A DNA stretch of 64,000 nucleotides, from assembly GCF_950023065.1 (NCBI RefSeq), contig NC_088677.1, positions 79,447,469 through 79,511,468 of the forward strand. The letters are read 5' to 3'. The translations under genes and the position numbers were made by a program. Below, piece by piece: positions 1 to 12,838 of this stretch; the stretch's first letter is position 1; each line of letters starts with the position of its first letter. This DNA is from Planococcus citri. Its lineage: Eukaryota > Arthropoda > Insecta > Hemiptera > Pseudococcidae. Below the pieces are notes generated by a model, which saw only the letters and a list, made by a program, of their open reading frames with translations, was not told the origin of the DNA and did no database searches.

Positions 1-500
1 AATTTCAAGTCAAATGAGCCTAATTTGTTAGAGCATATTTTGGCATATTTCACCATAAAAGCATAATTAAAGCATATTTTGGCATTTATTAGGGAATATT
101 TTGCGTTTTTAGAGCATATTTTACGTTTTTAGCGGTTTTTAGGGAATATTTTGCCCAATTTCAAATTTTTGCATCAAATTACTATATTTTTGTGAAACTG
201 GCAATAGTTTACTCGTACCTACTTATTTTTTTGTTCATTTTATTTGTTTTTTATTCCTTTAATAATGGAACTAGAATTACCTTTTCGTGATTTTAAAACG
301 CTCTGTTTTGCATTTTTGTTTGTGAATTCTTGGTATTACACAACAATATTACTAAAATCGTATAGGAATTGATTTTTCCTGTAAAACAATACCCATATCG
401 TTAGGGAATATTTTTACTTTTTAGAGCATATTTTGGCATTTTTTAGGGAATATTTAAGCGCATATTTTGGGTTTTTTAGGGAAAGAATATCCGAGCCCTG
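1..500. repeat. AT-rich array of two interspersed motifs
   Basis: Two short motifs alternate irregularly: 'agggaatattttgc' and 'agagcatattttggc', at least four copies of each, joined by T-runs. A cluster lies at 1-160 and another at 400-490, with unique sequence between. It looks like a degenerate simple tandem repeat or the end of a repeat-rich transposon. No coding potential is seen here. Confidence 0.6.
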
Positions 501-784
501 CTTATCAGATTTCCAACTGCTCACAAGGCATTTAACCCAAAGTATATTATTGAGCAACAAAAAATTGCTTTCTACAAGAAGAAATACAATGAAGAATACG
601 TAAAAGACAATATAATATTCGAATATTATAATTAATTTTTAATTAAAATTAAAAATCTCATCAACACTATCAACAGGAACAGGGAACTTGAATCATTACC
701 AATCATTACAAAGAATGAAGTCAAACGAGCGTAGCCGAAAGCACTCGACAGCACACGATGCCGAAAAGTATCCTTAGTCTCTAG
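501..784. other. No gene seen
   Basis: AT-rich sequence between the motif array and the first duplicated module. It has frequent stops in all frames and no splice-like or RNA-gene structure that I can support. Confidence 0.5.
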
Positions 785-1075
785 TAATTAGTTTGCAGTT
801 GAGTGCTACTTTTTCAGCACTGAGAGAAAAAGGGCAGTATTATTTTCAAAATGATATATTCAAAAACTGTGTTAACACCACACAAAACTGCGGCATAATC
901 AAATTGAACAAAACTTTGAAAAATTTGTCAGTTGCATCTGACCTTTGTCAAATAAACAGACAAAATGGCATCAAAGGCATCGAAATATATCCGAAGTTTT
1001 GAAAATCAAAATGATGAATTGAGAAAGGGTATATTTACATTTTATTATAACTTTGAAACAGAACTTATATCAGAA
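785..1075 (+). repeat. Duplicated module with a first-exon-like end, copy 1
   Basis: This block is repeated at 4236-4510, starting 'gagtgctac' and ending 'gaactgagaaaaggtatat' (here 'gaattgagaaagggtatat'). It ends in a short ATG-started peptide at 965 (MASKASKYIRSFENQNDELR) followed by a possible splice donor, GTATAT, at 1029. Further partial copies of the last 50-70 bases lie at 2864-2910, 2998-3045 and 4536-4640. Only the copy at 965 keeps an open frame; the copies at 4403 and 4540 have early stops. It could be a repeated 5' exon or a transposon fragment that happens to be open. Confidence 0.5.
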
Positions 1076-1224
1076 CTTATACTTATACGAGTATTAAATC
1101 ACGATTTGCTTGGTACAATTTTGGAAACACGTTTTTTGGATGTATTTTTGCCCAACATCATATATACTTTTTTCGAAATTTTCGCTTTGTTGCGCCGCGC
1201 TAAAAAGTTGGAAAAATGTGTGGG

Positions 1225-1345
1225 GGGGGGTTGAAATGTGGAAATTTTGGGAAACATGAATATCAATGAGTAGCGTGTCGTTTTCTTATGATTCGGTACC
1301 GCTGAACACGAATATGAGGTCAGATTTTGTTTTACACCCACACAG
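1225..1345 (-). repeat. Copy of the ATTCGTGTTCAGCG module
   Basis: Read on the minus strand, 1329-1300 gives 'caaaatctgacctcatattc' and then 'gtgttcagcg', followed by 'gtaccga', A/T sequence and a C-run. The same order is found on the plus strand at 18035-18110 and 18172-18290. It belongs to a dispersed family described in the findings. Confidence 0.55.
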
Positions 1346-1675
1346 CCCCTCCGAAGCTCTCAGCCCCCTCCTGAATTTCAATGGGTTGTAGTTCTGCTCC
1401 CCTTGAACATAGAAGGAAAGTTTACATCATTAGATCGGAAATTCGATGTAGATTGTTTTATCTAAGTAAATATTTTTCGCTAAAATGCGATGCGGGGGCG
1501 AAAATGGCGAAAAACTGATTTTGAGTGAGGTCCCACTCCCCTTTAAGGGGGTTCCGAACTCCGTAAGGGCGGGCACTTTTAGTATATAGGGGCCCACTGT
1601 GAGCAATATCTGCGAACTATCTGTTTTTCCCGTAGATGGGACAAAATTTGTCTTCAATGACTGGACGTATACAAT
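1346..1675. other. No gene seen
   Basis: Contains several short C/G runs, for example 'gggggcgaaaatggcg' near 1494, of the kind that accompany the ATTCGTG modules. No supported gene. Confidence 0.4.
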
Positions 1676-2075
1676 CATTGAAAACATGAAAAATATGTAA
1701 AAAATTGAAAATTCGTCCCTTTAAATAACATGTTCTCAATTTTTTTTTTCTTTTCTCAAAGTTCAAAACCTATTTTCTGCATTTTTGATCACTAATTAGT
1801 ATTTCTGGCGTTCGAAAAAAAAAATGTGATAACGAAAAAACAAAATCCATTTCGTTTAACAAAAAAACCTCCATAGTTAACTTATTTCAAGTCGTCGTTT
1901 ATACTGTTCAGGATACACCAGAAAGTTACTGAATTTATTTCCAAACAATTTTTTTTCTGGAATGATGAGTAGTCGAATTGATTTTCGCGTCGTTTTTACC
2001 CAACTATAGTCTGGGGCCCGTATAAGGATCTATTGCACCATCCCCATCGATTCCTCGCGGAAACTTTTTTCTTGG
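1676..2075. repeat. 400-bp direct duplication, copy 1
   Basis: Starts 'acaatcattgaaaacatgaa' and runs through 'gatgagtagtcgaattgatt' to 'ccccatcgattc'. The same order with scattered substitutions and indels is found at 4756-5175. No protein or RNA function is visible; all reading frames are broken. Confidence 0.75.
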
Positions 2076-2734
2076 AGGTGGAGCTCCTATGAGGAATATT
2101 TTTAGCCCTTGTACCGAAAAAAAAAAGGTTGACTTTTGGTTGACCACTTGTCTCAAAATCAATATGTTTTTATTTTTACGCGGGAATGGTAGGTACATAC
2201 AACCCACTTATAGAAAATTTTACTTACTGGAAAATATGATCGAAAAATTATGAATCAGAATTTCGATTATGCTATTTTTTTACAACAGTGAAAACGTTTG
2301 CAATACATATTTTGAATCAATGACCTTCATCTCATATAAATTATGTAAAAATAATATTATACAAAAACGAATAATTTATACCTATATTGAACAATTTGAA
2401 AAAAAGATTATTTATATGTGCACAAAATTTTTTGTCCATCCTTCTGATTTTATCCATTATAAAATTGAACGATTCTGAGTTTGAAAAGTTCATGTTGCCT
2501 ATTCTTATTCTGCTGAAATCTTTTCTGAAATCATAAGGGATTCTCTTGAAATAATTGTTTGTTTACTCACAATTATTTTCCAGTTTTCTAGGATTCCAGT
2601 TCCATCTCAGTGCCAATTTCTAGTATATGAACTTCCATTAAACTCCATCAGTGGATCAGCACAATTGCATGATGTGAATTTGTCAGGAGTTAACCATTGC
2701 TTTATATGTTCTTTTTAACAGTTGAAGCAATAAA
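2076..2734. other. No gene seen
   Basis: AT-rich, no repeat partner noticed inside the window and no conserved coding signal. Confidence 0.4.
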
Positions 2735-3300
2735 TACCTGTATGAAAAAATACCTATATAAAATTCCATAAGAAAACTTGGAACTTGGGGGAAAAAATCA
2801 ATACTGAAATAAATATGAAATATTTTATGTTGAAAGTAACTTTGGCTTTGTCACCTTTGGTTCAAAATGATGAACTGAGAAAAGGTATATTTACATTTTA
2901 TTAGAACTAGGGAAAAACAATTCATACACATATACTTGTGTTCATCATGTGCATGTATGGATTGAATCTTTTGGTTTTATTTTACGTTAAAATTGAGTTT
3001 TTGTCAAGTACATTTTATTATAACTTTGAAACAGAACAACTAATAAAACAATTGTATCAAAGGCATTCATCATGTGGATGTATTTTTATAGAATATGACC
3101 GATTTCAGTGATCTTAAAGGAAATCTGATAGTCCAGTCATTAAAGACATTTTTACAGGAAAAGCAATAAAATATAAGGTTACGTATAAAATTCTGTAAGA
3201 AAACTTGGAACTTACGGGAAAAAATCAATACTGAAATAAAAATAAAATATTTTATGTTGAAAGTTACGATACGTTGGCTTTGTCACCTTTGGTTCGAGAA
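2735..3300. repeat. Local direct repeat, two 150-bp copies
   Basis: 'taagaaaacttggaactt' followed by 'gggaaaaaatcaatactga' and 'ggctttgtcacctttggttc' occurs at 2765-2865 and again at 3195-3295, about 430 bp apart. The intervening part carries fragments of the first-exon-like module. This is a small tandem duplication in non-coding DNA. Confidence 0.7.
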
Positions 3301-4235
3301 AAATTGATTATACCTACTCTTATTCTGTGAAATATTTCTCGATCAACTCTATACTTAGATAAGCTTGTCTAGCGTCATTTCACTCTCACTCAAAACTAGA
3401 CTACTTGTGTAAATGTAGCTATTTTCTTGGTGCCATGTATTGAGAAAAAATGGCGTGAAATTCTTGAAGAGTATACTTACATATTATCAACTCTCATTAG
3501 CCCTACTCGTAAACAACTAAACCTTTGACTTGTGTTTGTACATATGTACTTACTATACAGTAGGATGAAGTTGGTGAAAGAAAAAGAGAAATTGCTCCAC
3601 TACTGAAGCTTTGGGAATATACTTAATGTGTGGTGGGAATATTTTTCAGATTATTCCCCTTACAGAAATCTGACCACCTTTTTGGTATTAATTGAGGACC
3701 ATTGTCACTTTGAACATGCGCCATTTTATATTTCAGACTTGTCTCACTGACTCATTTAATAAGAAGCTGAAGCTTATTTGTTGTGGTTTGTCAATTATGA
3801 TAAAACTTTTTTTTTCAGGGGTTTTGAAGTTGCTTCAAAGTTTACTTCATGTACCCATTTATCAATTATTATATTATGTAATTTGTCCGATGACTTGGAA
3901 ATACCTGTTACTCAACAAAATTTTTTCCACACCACAGTGCCTAATCACATCTGGATAACGAATTTAAATTTTTTATGCTGCAGATACTTTCACACCTGAT
4001 AAAGTGGTTAAAAGCATCACAGGCAACAATAACTCCAATTACTTTGGACACAGACGGGGGAAGGGACTGTACAAATTCACACTCATATTATCACCTTTGA
4101 AACGAGGTTTGACCTTATACTATACTTATAAGTACATACAAGAGGATGGTTTGAATACAATGTAGACACATTACTTAGATTGACATTTTCAAGTATTGTT
4201 TGCCTCCTTGTGAGGTGAATAATGATAACATTTGC
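3301..4235. other. Mostly uncharacterised; one dispersed repeat
   Basis: About 100 bases at 3369-3470 ('agcgtcatttcactctcact' onwards) resemble 9881-9990, including 'gtaaatgtagc' and 'gagaaaaaatt/g'. The short ORFs at 3692-3999 overlap each other in different frames and have no recognisable content. No gene is supported. Confidence 0.45.
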
Positions 4236-4640
4236 GGATGAGTGCTACATTTTCAGCACTGAGAGAAATAGGGTAGTATTATTTTCAAAATGATATATTC
4301 AAAAACTGAGTTAACACCACACAAACTGTGGCGTAATCAAATTTAACAAAACTTTGAACAATTTGTCAGTTGCATCTGACCTTTGTCAAATAAACAGAAA
4401 AAATGGCTAAAAGGCTCCAAAAAATATCCAAAGTATAGAAAATAAAAATGATGAACTGAGAAAAGGTATACTCACATATGTATTATAACTTTGTAACCGA
4501 ACTAATAAGTATATGTATTAACCACTAAGAGTTAAGAAAATGGCTTAAAAGGCACCAAAAAATATTCAAAGTTTAGAAAATCAAAATGATGAACTGAGAA
4601 AAGGTATATTTACATTTTAATAACTTTGAAAAGAACTGAA
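4236..4640 (+). repeat. First-exon-like module, copy 2 and a partial third
   Basis: Partner of 785-1075. The peptide frame is broken: ATG at 4403 is followed by a stop after 11 codons, and ATG at 4540 meets a stop as its third codon. Both keep the terminal 'gaactgagaaaaggtata', so nucleotide similarity outlasts coding capacity. Confidence 0.6.
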
Positions 4641-4755
4641 GTTAAAAGCCTGCTAGTTGTTCTACTGTTTTCTTTCGTTATTCATTATTTACCTAAAATT
4701 TGATTGATTTCGGTGATTTTAAAAGAAATTTGAAGAGAAAAGAAACATTAAAACA

Positions 4756-5180
4756 ATTGAATACATGAAAAATATGTAAAAAGTTGATCATTTATCCCTT
4801 AAAATTACAACGTTCTCAATTTTTTTTTGTTTTCTCACAGTTCAAAACTCATTTTCTGCATTTTTGACCACTAGGTACTTGTGGCGATGGGGTTTGAAGA
4901 AAAAAACATGATAACGATAAAACCAAATCCATTTCGCTGTAACAAAAAAAAAAAAAAAAATCCTTACTCATTTTAAGTCTTCGTATAATGTTATGTTTTG
5001 ATACTGTTCAGGAAACAGCTGTAAGTGACTGAGTTTATTCCCAAACAATTTTTTTTTGGAATGATGAGTAGTCGAATTGATTCTCTCGTCGTTTTTACCA
5101 AACTACATATAGTCAGGGGCCCGCATAAGGGTCTATTGAACCCCATCCCCATCGATTCTTCGCGTCAACTTTTTAGAAAA
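4756..5180. repeat. 400-bp direct duplication, copy 2
   Basis: Partner of 1676-2075, same orientation, about 3.1 kb away. An A-run (17 A) at 4946 marks one of the indels. The distance matches that between the two first-exon-like modules (about 3.4 kb), so both pairs probably come from one tandem duplication. Confidence 0.7.
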
Positions 5181-7895
5181 CGAATGATATCATGTGGTAA
5201 CTTGGATTAATTTATTGGACTGGTCTTTTTTGGAACACCTAATCTTTCCACCCCTTTTTTAGACACCTCAGTTGAGGGATATGTATCGAGCGTATAATAA
5301 AATTATTGAGAATTGGAAGGGGAACATTTTTAGTTATGGTAGTTTTTCTCATAAACCTAATATTTTCTGAGTAAATCGCAAAAAACGTGAATCTGAACCG
5401 ATTGTAGCCCCCTAAAAAAATTAGCTCCAGGGGTAGGAGAGTCGGGGTTTTTTTAGTAGTTCAGAAGATTCATCTAAACACATTCCCGAGGAAAAAATGT
5501 ATATTGTGCCAATTTTTTCCTTTTTAAAATCGCTATTTGCTCGCTCTAAATGTAGAAACAGAAAAACTAAAAAGTGCTAAATTATTAAGTACCTAAGTAC
5601 AGTAGGTACTTTTTTCTTTTTTCAGTTCATCTGGGCATGTTGGTATTTTATGTGGTTTAGTCTTACATATTTGTTTCAAGACATTGCTCCAGAATTCTGG
5701 TTTTGTATTCGGCTTGTTGCCTTTTACTTGACTTGTTGGAGAATCACATTTTCTCCTGCATTTCTATTATGATTTTGATCTGAAACAGAACGAATATACA
5801 TACTTACTAGGTACATTCTTTTTTCAAATCCAGCATTTCAGTAGAAATCTTCCGAGGCCTTGTCTTCATATCGTAATTTGATATTTTCTTTTAGTAGTTC
5901 CATTTTTACATGAGCCTCTTCTTTAGTTCTTGCCTTTTCTGTTGATCTGAAACAGAACAAATGAAACATTGTTCATTTGTCCTTTTTTCTATATTTCCAT
6001 AAATATTTTTTTAAACAATGAAAAAATAATTTAGGTACTTCGATTTTTTTCAAAACACAGTGGCAAGAGGGGGGGGGTATGAGAATTAGGTACTTGCAAC
6101 TTCAATTTAGCGTCTCCCCCTCCCCTCCAATGGAAGGAAATATAAAAAAAGACTTGATTATACGTGTGTGTAGCCTTCAACATATGACTTCAAAAGATGC
6201 TGGAATATTTAACAAAATAGCAAATTTTTAAAAACTTGATTTGAATTAAAATATTTCTCGAGGTGTTAAGCTTCAGAAAATGATGACATTTTTCAAGTTT
6301 GATACTTGAAGATTTTATGAAATTAAATTGGTGGCAGAATAAGGGAATCTAAAATTTACCATTCTTCTGTGTCTATAGCCACTTGTTAAATTTTACGTAC
6401 TTTTTTACAAATTTTATTCATTTTTATTATTTAAAAAAAATAAATAAATAAATCGAGTAATGAGTAAAATTATATCCTCATTACATTTCTAGTTGAATTT
6501 CTGTTTTTCAAAGTCTCGCATCTGCTTAAAGCTATTGCTTTCAAACGTGATATGTGTTTTTATTTATATTTTTTAAACATTGGTAGCCTATCGGCTATTT
6601 GTGATACACTTTCCCGGTACCCTAATTTAAAAATATAATGCATATGAGGATAATTTTTTCGTTTTAGCTTTCTCATTTACCACCTAGCTGTTTTCTAAAA
6701 ATACATTTCAAAGTATGGGTAGTCATAGATGCGGGTGGAGATGGAGTGGTCATGTATGGTGGAAGGTGGCCAAAGATGTACTTTTCTGACCAGGTCATAA
6801 ATACCCCGTTTTTATTTGATTAGTTTTTACTCACGCTTAAAATTAAGATTTATTAGTACCTAAGAAGAGAACGTCCACTAAATTAGAAAAATACAAAACT
6901 GAAATTTACTTACTGATTTATTTTGTTTCTCTGGATACATTTCTAAATTGCTCTCAACTTATTTGACTTTTTTGCTTGTATCTAGTACATAAGTATTTAT
7001 ACTAATGAGTTTCACTTGAAACAAAACAAATGAAATGCAGTTTTGAAAATAATGAGCTTGTTAGAATTTTGACAAAAATATTGATTTAATAAATATATTC
7101 AAAATAAGACAGACGAAAGTTCAACTGACTCCTATTATCGAAATTTATTCACAACAGGTACTCATTCCTTACTCACTCCAACCAAACTTCAACATTCCTA
7201 CTCCACTCCTTACTCGTATTATTTTTCAGGAATTTGACTCTATACCAATATTGACTATTGACTGATTGATTATATCCATGACGTGAAGGTGTAAAATGGT
7301 AAAAGTATATATAAATAATTAATAAAGTAACATCATTGTCAATCTAATGAGAAAACTGGTAAAACAAACAAATGAAAGAATTATTAAAAATACACGAAAA
7401 ACAGCAACATTATTTGATGTAATTAGTCACAAAATTAGAGAAAAAAAGAGGAGTTGGGAGTTTTGATTTGGCAACGTTCCAGCTCCACTCCAACTCAATG
7501 GTCTTGCTACATTCCATATCATAGATGGTTGAAAACATTATCTTTTACCCTATTCATAATTTCCCCATTGTTGAGAATATGTATGTTCATTTATCAATGA
7601 ACTACTAGCTTGAGATCATTCCTTCAATCATCAAGTTGGATAACACAACTGACATTATACCTACCACATTATTACAATAACAAAATGAAAAATGGATCCA
7701 GATTCGTGAAATTACGAAAAAATCATGTTAATAATCATCAAATAAAAAAGGTTTCTTTAAAAATATACCCAAAATACCTCAAATTCTTATAATTAGGATA
7801 ATACCTATCATAATATCTCATTCAACAGGTAAAAATGAAAAGTCTCATAACATATCTACATGGCATAAGGAAGATTTTGAAAGTCTCCCCTAATA
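5181..7895. other. Long non-coding stretch
   Basis: No convincing exon, RNA gene or element. The word 'gatctgaaacagaac' occurs at 5777 and 5944, and a variant 'gatcagaaacagaac' at 45303, each followed by A-rich sequence; similar 'tgaaacagaac' words also lie in the modules at 1059 and 3026. There is a G-run at 6070 ('gaggggggggtatgag'). The short ORF at 7610 has no supporting feature. Confidence 0.45.
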
Positions 7896-7956
7896 CTATA
7901 TTCAGCCAGTGAAATATTTTCTTAATGTTAATCACTAAAAAATAAAAATTTCTTAC

Positions 7957-8252
7957 TTCATTTGTAATACATACATGGCTCCTTTTTAGAGTTATCCGTA
8001 GTTTATGCCACATTATTCCTCTTATAGAAGGGTTCTAGAGGTTCTTGGATTGCTGCATAGACACCAAATGAAAGTAGAAAACAGACCAAAAAAATACTTG
8101 ATACAATAAATCCAATAGTTGTGTGGGGTCTTGCGTTGCTGAAGTTTCAACATACCACATGAAATCATAATGATGCTATTGGCTTCTGTCACTACTTGAC
8201 TTACAGATGTCATGAGCACCACGATCATTAAGTTGTTAGTTGTGGAGGTATA
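7957..8252 (-). pseudogene. Exon B copy of the duplicated membrane-protein family (broken)
   Basis: Aligns base by base with 37843-38167. On the minus strand it ends at a splice donor GTAAGAAATTTT (donor bases 7955-7956) that is identical in copies near 26.87, 30.33 and 37.84 kb. The acceptor has lost its AG (CTG in place of the CAG seen at 38168). A hydrophobic stretch around 'KYFFGLFSTFIWCLCS' resembles the transmembrane segment of the 37.9-kb copy, but the relative reading frame is shifted by indels. I read it as a decayed exon; the function of the parent protein is not known. Confidence 0.45.
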
Positions 8253-9329
8253 CAGAGATGAAACAGTACAACAAGTCTAAGAGAGTGTGACTAAAAAGTA
8301 TGTTAGGAAATCGCATGATGAGGATCACCACCTTTCAGCATGGTGATGAAGATTTTGATGATGTATAACATAACGGGGCTATCACATTTTAAGAATGCGG
8401 AAGTGTCATTTTTAGATCTCTAGATAATTCAATCCATAATAGTGCCTTGTTTTTAAATCAGTTTTGAAAATTTTCAAAAATCGATGCCAATAAATCAAAT
8501 TTGTTTTCTAAAGCTTACCTATTAGTCGATAAAAAACGATAACAGCTTCGCTTTTAATATGATCAAAAGTAAAATATAGGGTACAAATATTTTCAAAAAT
8601 ATTAACAGATTACATTAAAAATTTCAGAAACAATACATAAACAACTTATGGCATAATTTGCAAAAATTGCACATAAGTACAATCGAATATTGCAATGTGA
8701 ACTAAAATATATAATTTTGTTGAAAATTCATGAAAAAGTGTTTTTAATAATGTAACAAGGAGCAGAAAATCATCGCTGAACAGGTACATTTCAGCATAAA
8801 ATATTATTGGAAATCATTGAAAAAAACTTTAGTATCTTACCACTTCAATTAGCGAGCTGAACTGCACTTAAATGGGCTGCTGTATACCTACCACTTTTAT
8901 GAAAGCTGTAGGTAGAGTGATCGTCGATTAATGAAATCCATAAAACATAACATATTCAAACAAAATAAAAGCAAAATTTATTAAAAAAAAATAAAGTACA
9001 CTAATATACGTAGGTCAAAAGCATGGCATATCAACACCATTTTTTTTCAAAATCATTAAGATGATGAAATTTAATTAATTCTTCCAAACGAAGTAAAATA
9101 CTGAGACAAGGTTAAATCTGACCCCAAATAAAACGAGATATTATACAAAGATAAATGCGAATGAAATCTGAAAAAAAAAAACACAAATCATTGTAAAATG
9201 AAGTAATGCAAAATTAGGCAGACAAATGAGCAAAGTAAGATTACTGTAAAATGAATGAAAACATTCGAAAAACAATAAAGCTAAAAATTGAGTATGCTGT
9301 TGGCTACATGACTACTGCATATCAAAGTA
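8253..9329. other. No gene; upstream flank of exon B copy
   Basis: 8253-8400 still aligns with 38168-38310, so the duplication extends into flanking non-coding DNA. From about 8400 the similarity stops. The remainder is AT-rich with no supported feature. Confidence 0.5.
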
Positions 9330-9655
9330 GGCTTAACAATTTTAAAAAAGATTGAAAAACGAAATTTTTTGAGCCCAGACCAAAGCAGACTTTTTTGATA
9401 AATTATCTGTTGGGTGGTCAGCTCTCCCTTCCACTTCGAAAGTGAGTCCAGGCTGCAGAGGAGAAGGTGGAAAAGATGCAATGACTGGATCTATAACTGG
9501 AGATGGAGGTATAAAGGTATATTTTACAGATTTGATTTAAAAATGTGGTAGATTCGCTTCCAATCACAAATGTCCACATAGAAGAACAGTGATGGCGTTT
9601 GATAATGGAATTTGTGAACCATTCGTCAAATATTTTGAACAAATTTTACTTTTCA
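9330..9655 (-). pseudogene. Possible coding remnant, proline-rich, frame broken
   Basis: Less AT-rich than its surroundings. On the minus strand one frame reads through '...KRHHCSSMWTFVIGSEST...' and, after about 9540, a second frame continues with 'PPSPVIDPVIASFPPSPLQP' and an acidic/basic tail ending at a stop near 9338. The switch of the protein-like signal between frames near a T-run suggests one insertion or deletion in an old coding sequence. No family is recognised. It could also be two chance frames, so confidence is low. Confidence 0.25.
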
Positions 9656-12319
9656 TCCTCCATAATTACAAGAGGTCTCTCCTGCAATTAGCTTTTGCTA
9701 TTGGAGATACCAAAATTGTAAAATATAATGAACAAAATAATAGGTAATGAATAAAAAAAAAAGAAATTGAAAAACTACAAACTTTTACTTACTTAACCTA
9801 TGAAGGATGAATTAAAAATTAATTTATGTAATATGACAATTCTGGAGTGTTTGGTAATCTATACTCTGCTTGAATGATCTTCTCTGGCGTCAGTCACCTT
9901 ACTCAAAACTGAATTAATTAGGTACCCATGTAAATGTAGCAAATTTCTCTGTGTGCCATGCATCGAGAAAAAATTACTCAAAATTCTGAAGTTATTGTCC
10001 AAGTGCAAGAAACTTTTCAAATCATACTGTACTATCTCTCTAAAACAACACTTGTCTCATTACATGAAGTGGGTAATGTGCCAAAAATATGAAAAATACA
10101 AATACTTAGGTATATACTGTTTTGAAAAAAAAAATATTATTACTTACTTCCATTTAGTGAAATTGATTTGAAAATTGGAAATGTTGGTGTGATTTCTCTT
10201 TTTCCTCAAAGTTTCATAGCTCTCTAAAATTGATTTTGAAAATTGGAAACGGTAATGTGATTTCTGTTTTTCCTCAAGGGTTTCTAATCATGTCTGTAAA
10301 TGTGATAAAATTTTTTGAATCTTCAAATCAATTCTTTTTTCAAGAACAAATAAAAATATTGTGGGTTGATTTTTTTTGGTACAAATTCTCTATTTTCCTC
10401 CTGCCTTTTTATTTTGACTGAATGAGAAAAAATGTAGAAGATGGCATCAGCCACAAATAGGTACATATTCAATGTTGAAAAAAAAAGGAAAATAATGTGA
10501 TTTTTTAATAAACAAAAGTTTATACGTGTTTTGGTCCAAGATGGAATTTTTTTTGATGAATTTTGTGTTTCTAGTTGTGCTACTATTTCAGCAGCTGGGA
10601 AGGTGCTGTTTCAGTGGTCCAAATTTGAAAATGTACTTATAACTTTGAAATGCAGGTATTTGAAATACTGCTTGTTGAAGAATTTTGCTGATTTGATGAT
10701 TGTCTAGTTCAGCATGTAATATGGTCGAGATTATTTCATATAATCAGTTGCTAATTGTGTAATACACATTCAACTTGTGTCACACGTAATTCGTATTCTA
10801 ATGTTGTTAATGAAGTCAGATGTACACTGCAGTGATTGACTTCTCTTGTGTACATTTATGTACAAACAGCTTATGTCGTACTCAGCTTTATAAAATGCTG
10901 ATAAAGAATTCCAAAGTAGGTACTGGTGATTGATGCATTCAATAATAGGTATGCATCAACATGTACAGAATAGTATTAATTTTCAATTCTTGGTTCCCTG
11001 AAACGCACCCATTCCCAGTGATTGGATTAATATGTATGCAAACTAGTAGGGGAGAAAACAGGGTTAATAAAAGAGACATATGTATTTTCTCCTAAAATAT
11101 TTAATAACTACAGATAATTGGAATTCTGTCTAGCCTGCTGGATTGAAAAAATGATATCAGTAGATAAGAGCTGTTAAAAAAATATGTTTGAAAACTGATG
11201 AAAATTCATAGGAAGAAAATAATAAAAGTGGCAAAAGTTGCATTACATTTTTCCATTTGCTGTTGAATTCTTTGTTTATATTATCGCAGGAGGAAAAATG
11301 GAGAAAAAAATTATTTTGGAAGGTAGAGGAAAATTCAAATTCGTGCTTTTTTGGTCACTTGTTGATTTCAATATTAGAAAAGAAGGCAAATGCTCAACTT
11401 TTTGACTAATGAATGCTAAAAATGTAAATGAATCATTCCAATAAAGATAAGAGGGAAGAATTGAATTAGAAAAGATAGAAAAGATGGCAACTGTCCCAAA
11501 TTTATAAATAGGTAATGAGAATTGCTAAAAAAAAAAAAAAAAAAGTGCTGAGAAAGAACACTTTTTAAGAAAAGTCAATTAAAAGCTCCCTCAAAATTTT
11601 AATTTTTGTGAAGATCGGCAAAGCTGGGATTTTTGCAATAACACTAATCGCCAAAGAATTCAAGAATTCTCATGTGGAAAACAGTAATAATACTTAATTG
11701 ATGAAAAGTCTTTTGATAACTTACTTTTGTAGATAAATATGCCAAGAGCTATAATATCATAATATGTAAAATTGTAAATAGCTGAATAACATGCAGCATT
11801 TTCATGAAAAAAAAAATATTTAAAAAATGAATTATAATAAATAGTAATTTATGATTGAAAGGTCTCTTGAAAATTTACTTTTTTTTTTAAAGATGGCAAC
11901 AGCCATGACTTTCTTGCAGCTGTGCATGAATTCCATGAATTTTTTGGGAAAAGAAAAAGATACCTAATTTGTAAGTATTGCTTGGAGAGGAAAAAGAGAA
12001 AACCATTGATGGTAATTAAAAGCAGAAAAATTGCGAGTTAAAGAAGTTAAGTTGGTCAAAGACCCACTGTTTCTGATATTATTTTTTTTCTTTTTCATCG
12101 CTGAAAAAAAGTAGATGTAAAGTAGGTACATACAAATTGAAGCCATATTTTCAGCCATAAACTGTTGGAATCCGTGTGTCTGGAATCTGTAAATTAATAC
12201 ATAAATGTTTTCAATCAATATTTTTTAAAAAGTAAAAGTGTATTTTCTGATGTCATGCGCACATATCCTACTTTACTGGGGCTCATATAAAAAAATAGGT
12301 TTACATATCCGCCATTTTG
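9656..12319. other. Long non-coding stretch
   Basis: 9881-9990 is a diverged copy of 3369-3470. 'tttgaaaattggaa' plus 'ggtaatgtgattt' is repeated at 10168-10205 and 10232-10275, a small local duplication. A-runs occur at 9757 and 11530. No gene is supported. Confidence 0.45.
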
Positions 12320-12485
12320 TTCCCTGAGCGACATGGATCTGATTAATTAACGCGATGGACCAGGCGGATTTTTGAATGTGATCATTATATGAAAATCACA
12401 ATTTGTATGTTACATCTTCTTGAACTTAGGAGAAACAATCATACAATCCGGTGTGTTTGTAGTTGGCATAGTCTATTTATTTTGC
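12320..12485. repeat. Duplicated module M3, copy 1
   Basis: 'gacatggatctgattaatta' to 'gttggcatagtctattt' matches 16438-16590 with few changes; the second half recurs around 39978-40140. The plus-strand frame of both long copies is open over about 30 codons (around 'LLELRRNN'), but the partner diverges afterwards, so coding status is unclear. Confidence 0.65.
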
Positions 12486-12629
12486 ATGTAAAATATAGAT
12501 ATGATGATCCAGTTAGTCTAACATTGTGGGAAATATCATCAACATCATCATTGTCACAATCTGATTCTAAATTAATAGTAAAATTAAATAGGTATATAGA
12601 AAAAAAAATCTATTGTGTAGAGGAAGAAG

Positions 12630-12830
12630 GATTTTTTTGGCAGAAGGATAGGGGCATTGTGAAGACAATTCGCTTATTGGTACGTGATACACTGCTGGAA
12701 AGAGCTCGACAAGTTGATGGTTTAGCGCAAAAACAATTTTGAAAAGCTTTTTTCCTAAGCTATAGGGGAAGTTGTCCAAAGTTTTAAAAAAAAAACCTAC
12801 CTGAGGGATGAATCTACATGATAGAAGTTA
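12630..12830 (+). repeat. Duplicated module M4 with conserved C-terminal peptide
   Basis: Matches 29076-29285. In both copies one plus-strand frame ends with the same peptide, '...RLLVRDTLLERA...DGLAQKQF' and a stop (12740 here, 29193 there). Upstream, the frame here is open from 12389, giving 117 codons, but the other copy has an indel that shifts the frame. It could be the last exon of an unrecognised gene or of a transposon ORF. Confidence 0.45.
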
Positions 12831-12838
12831 AGTAAATT

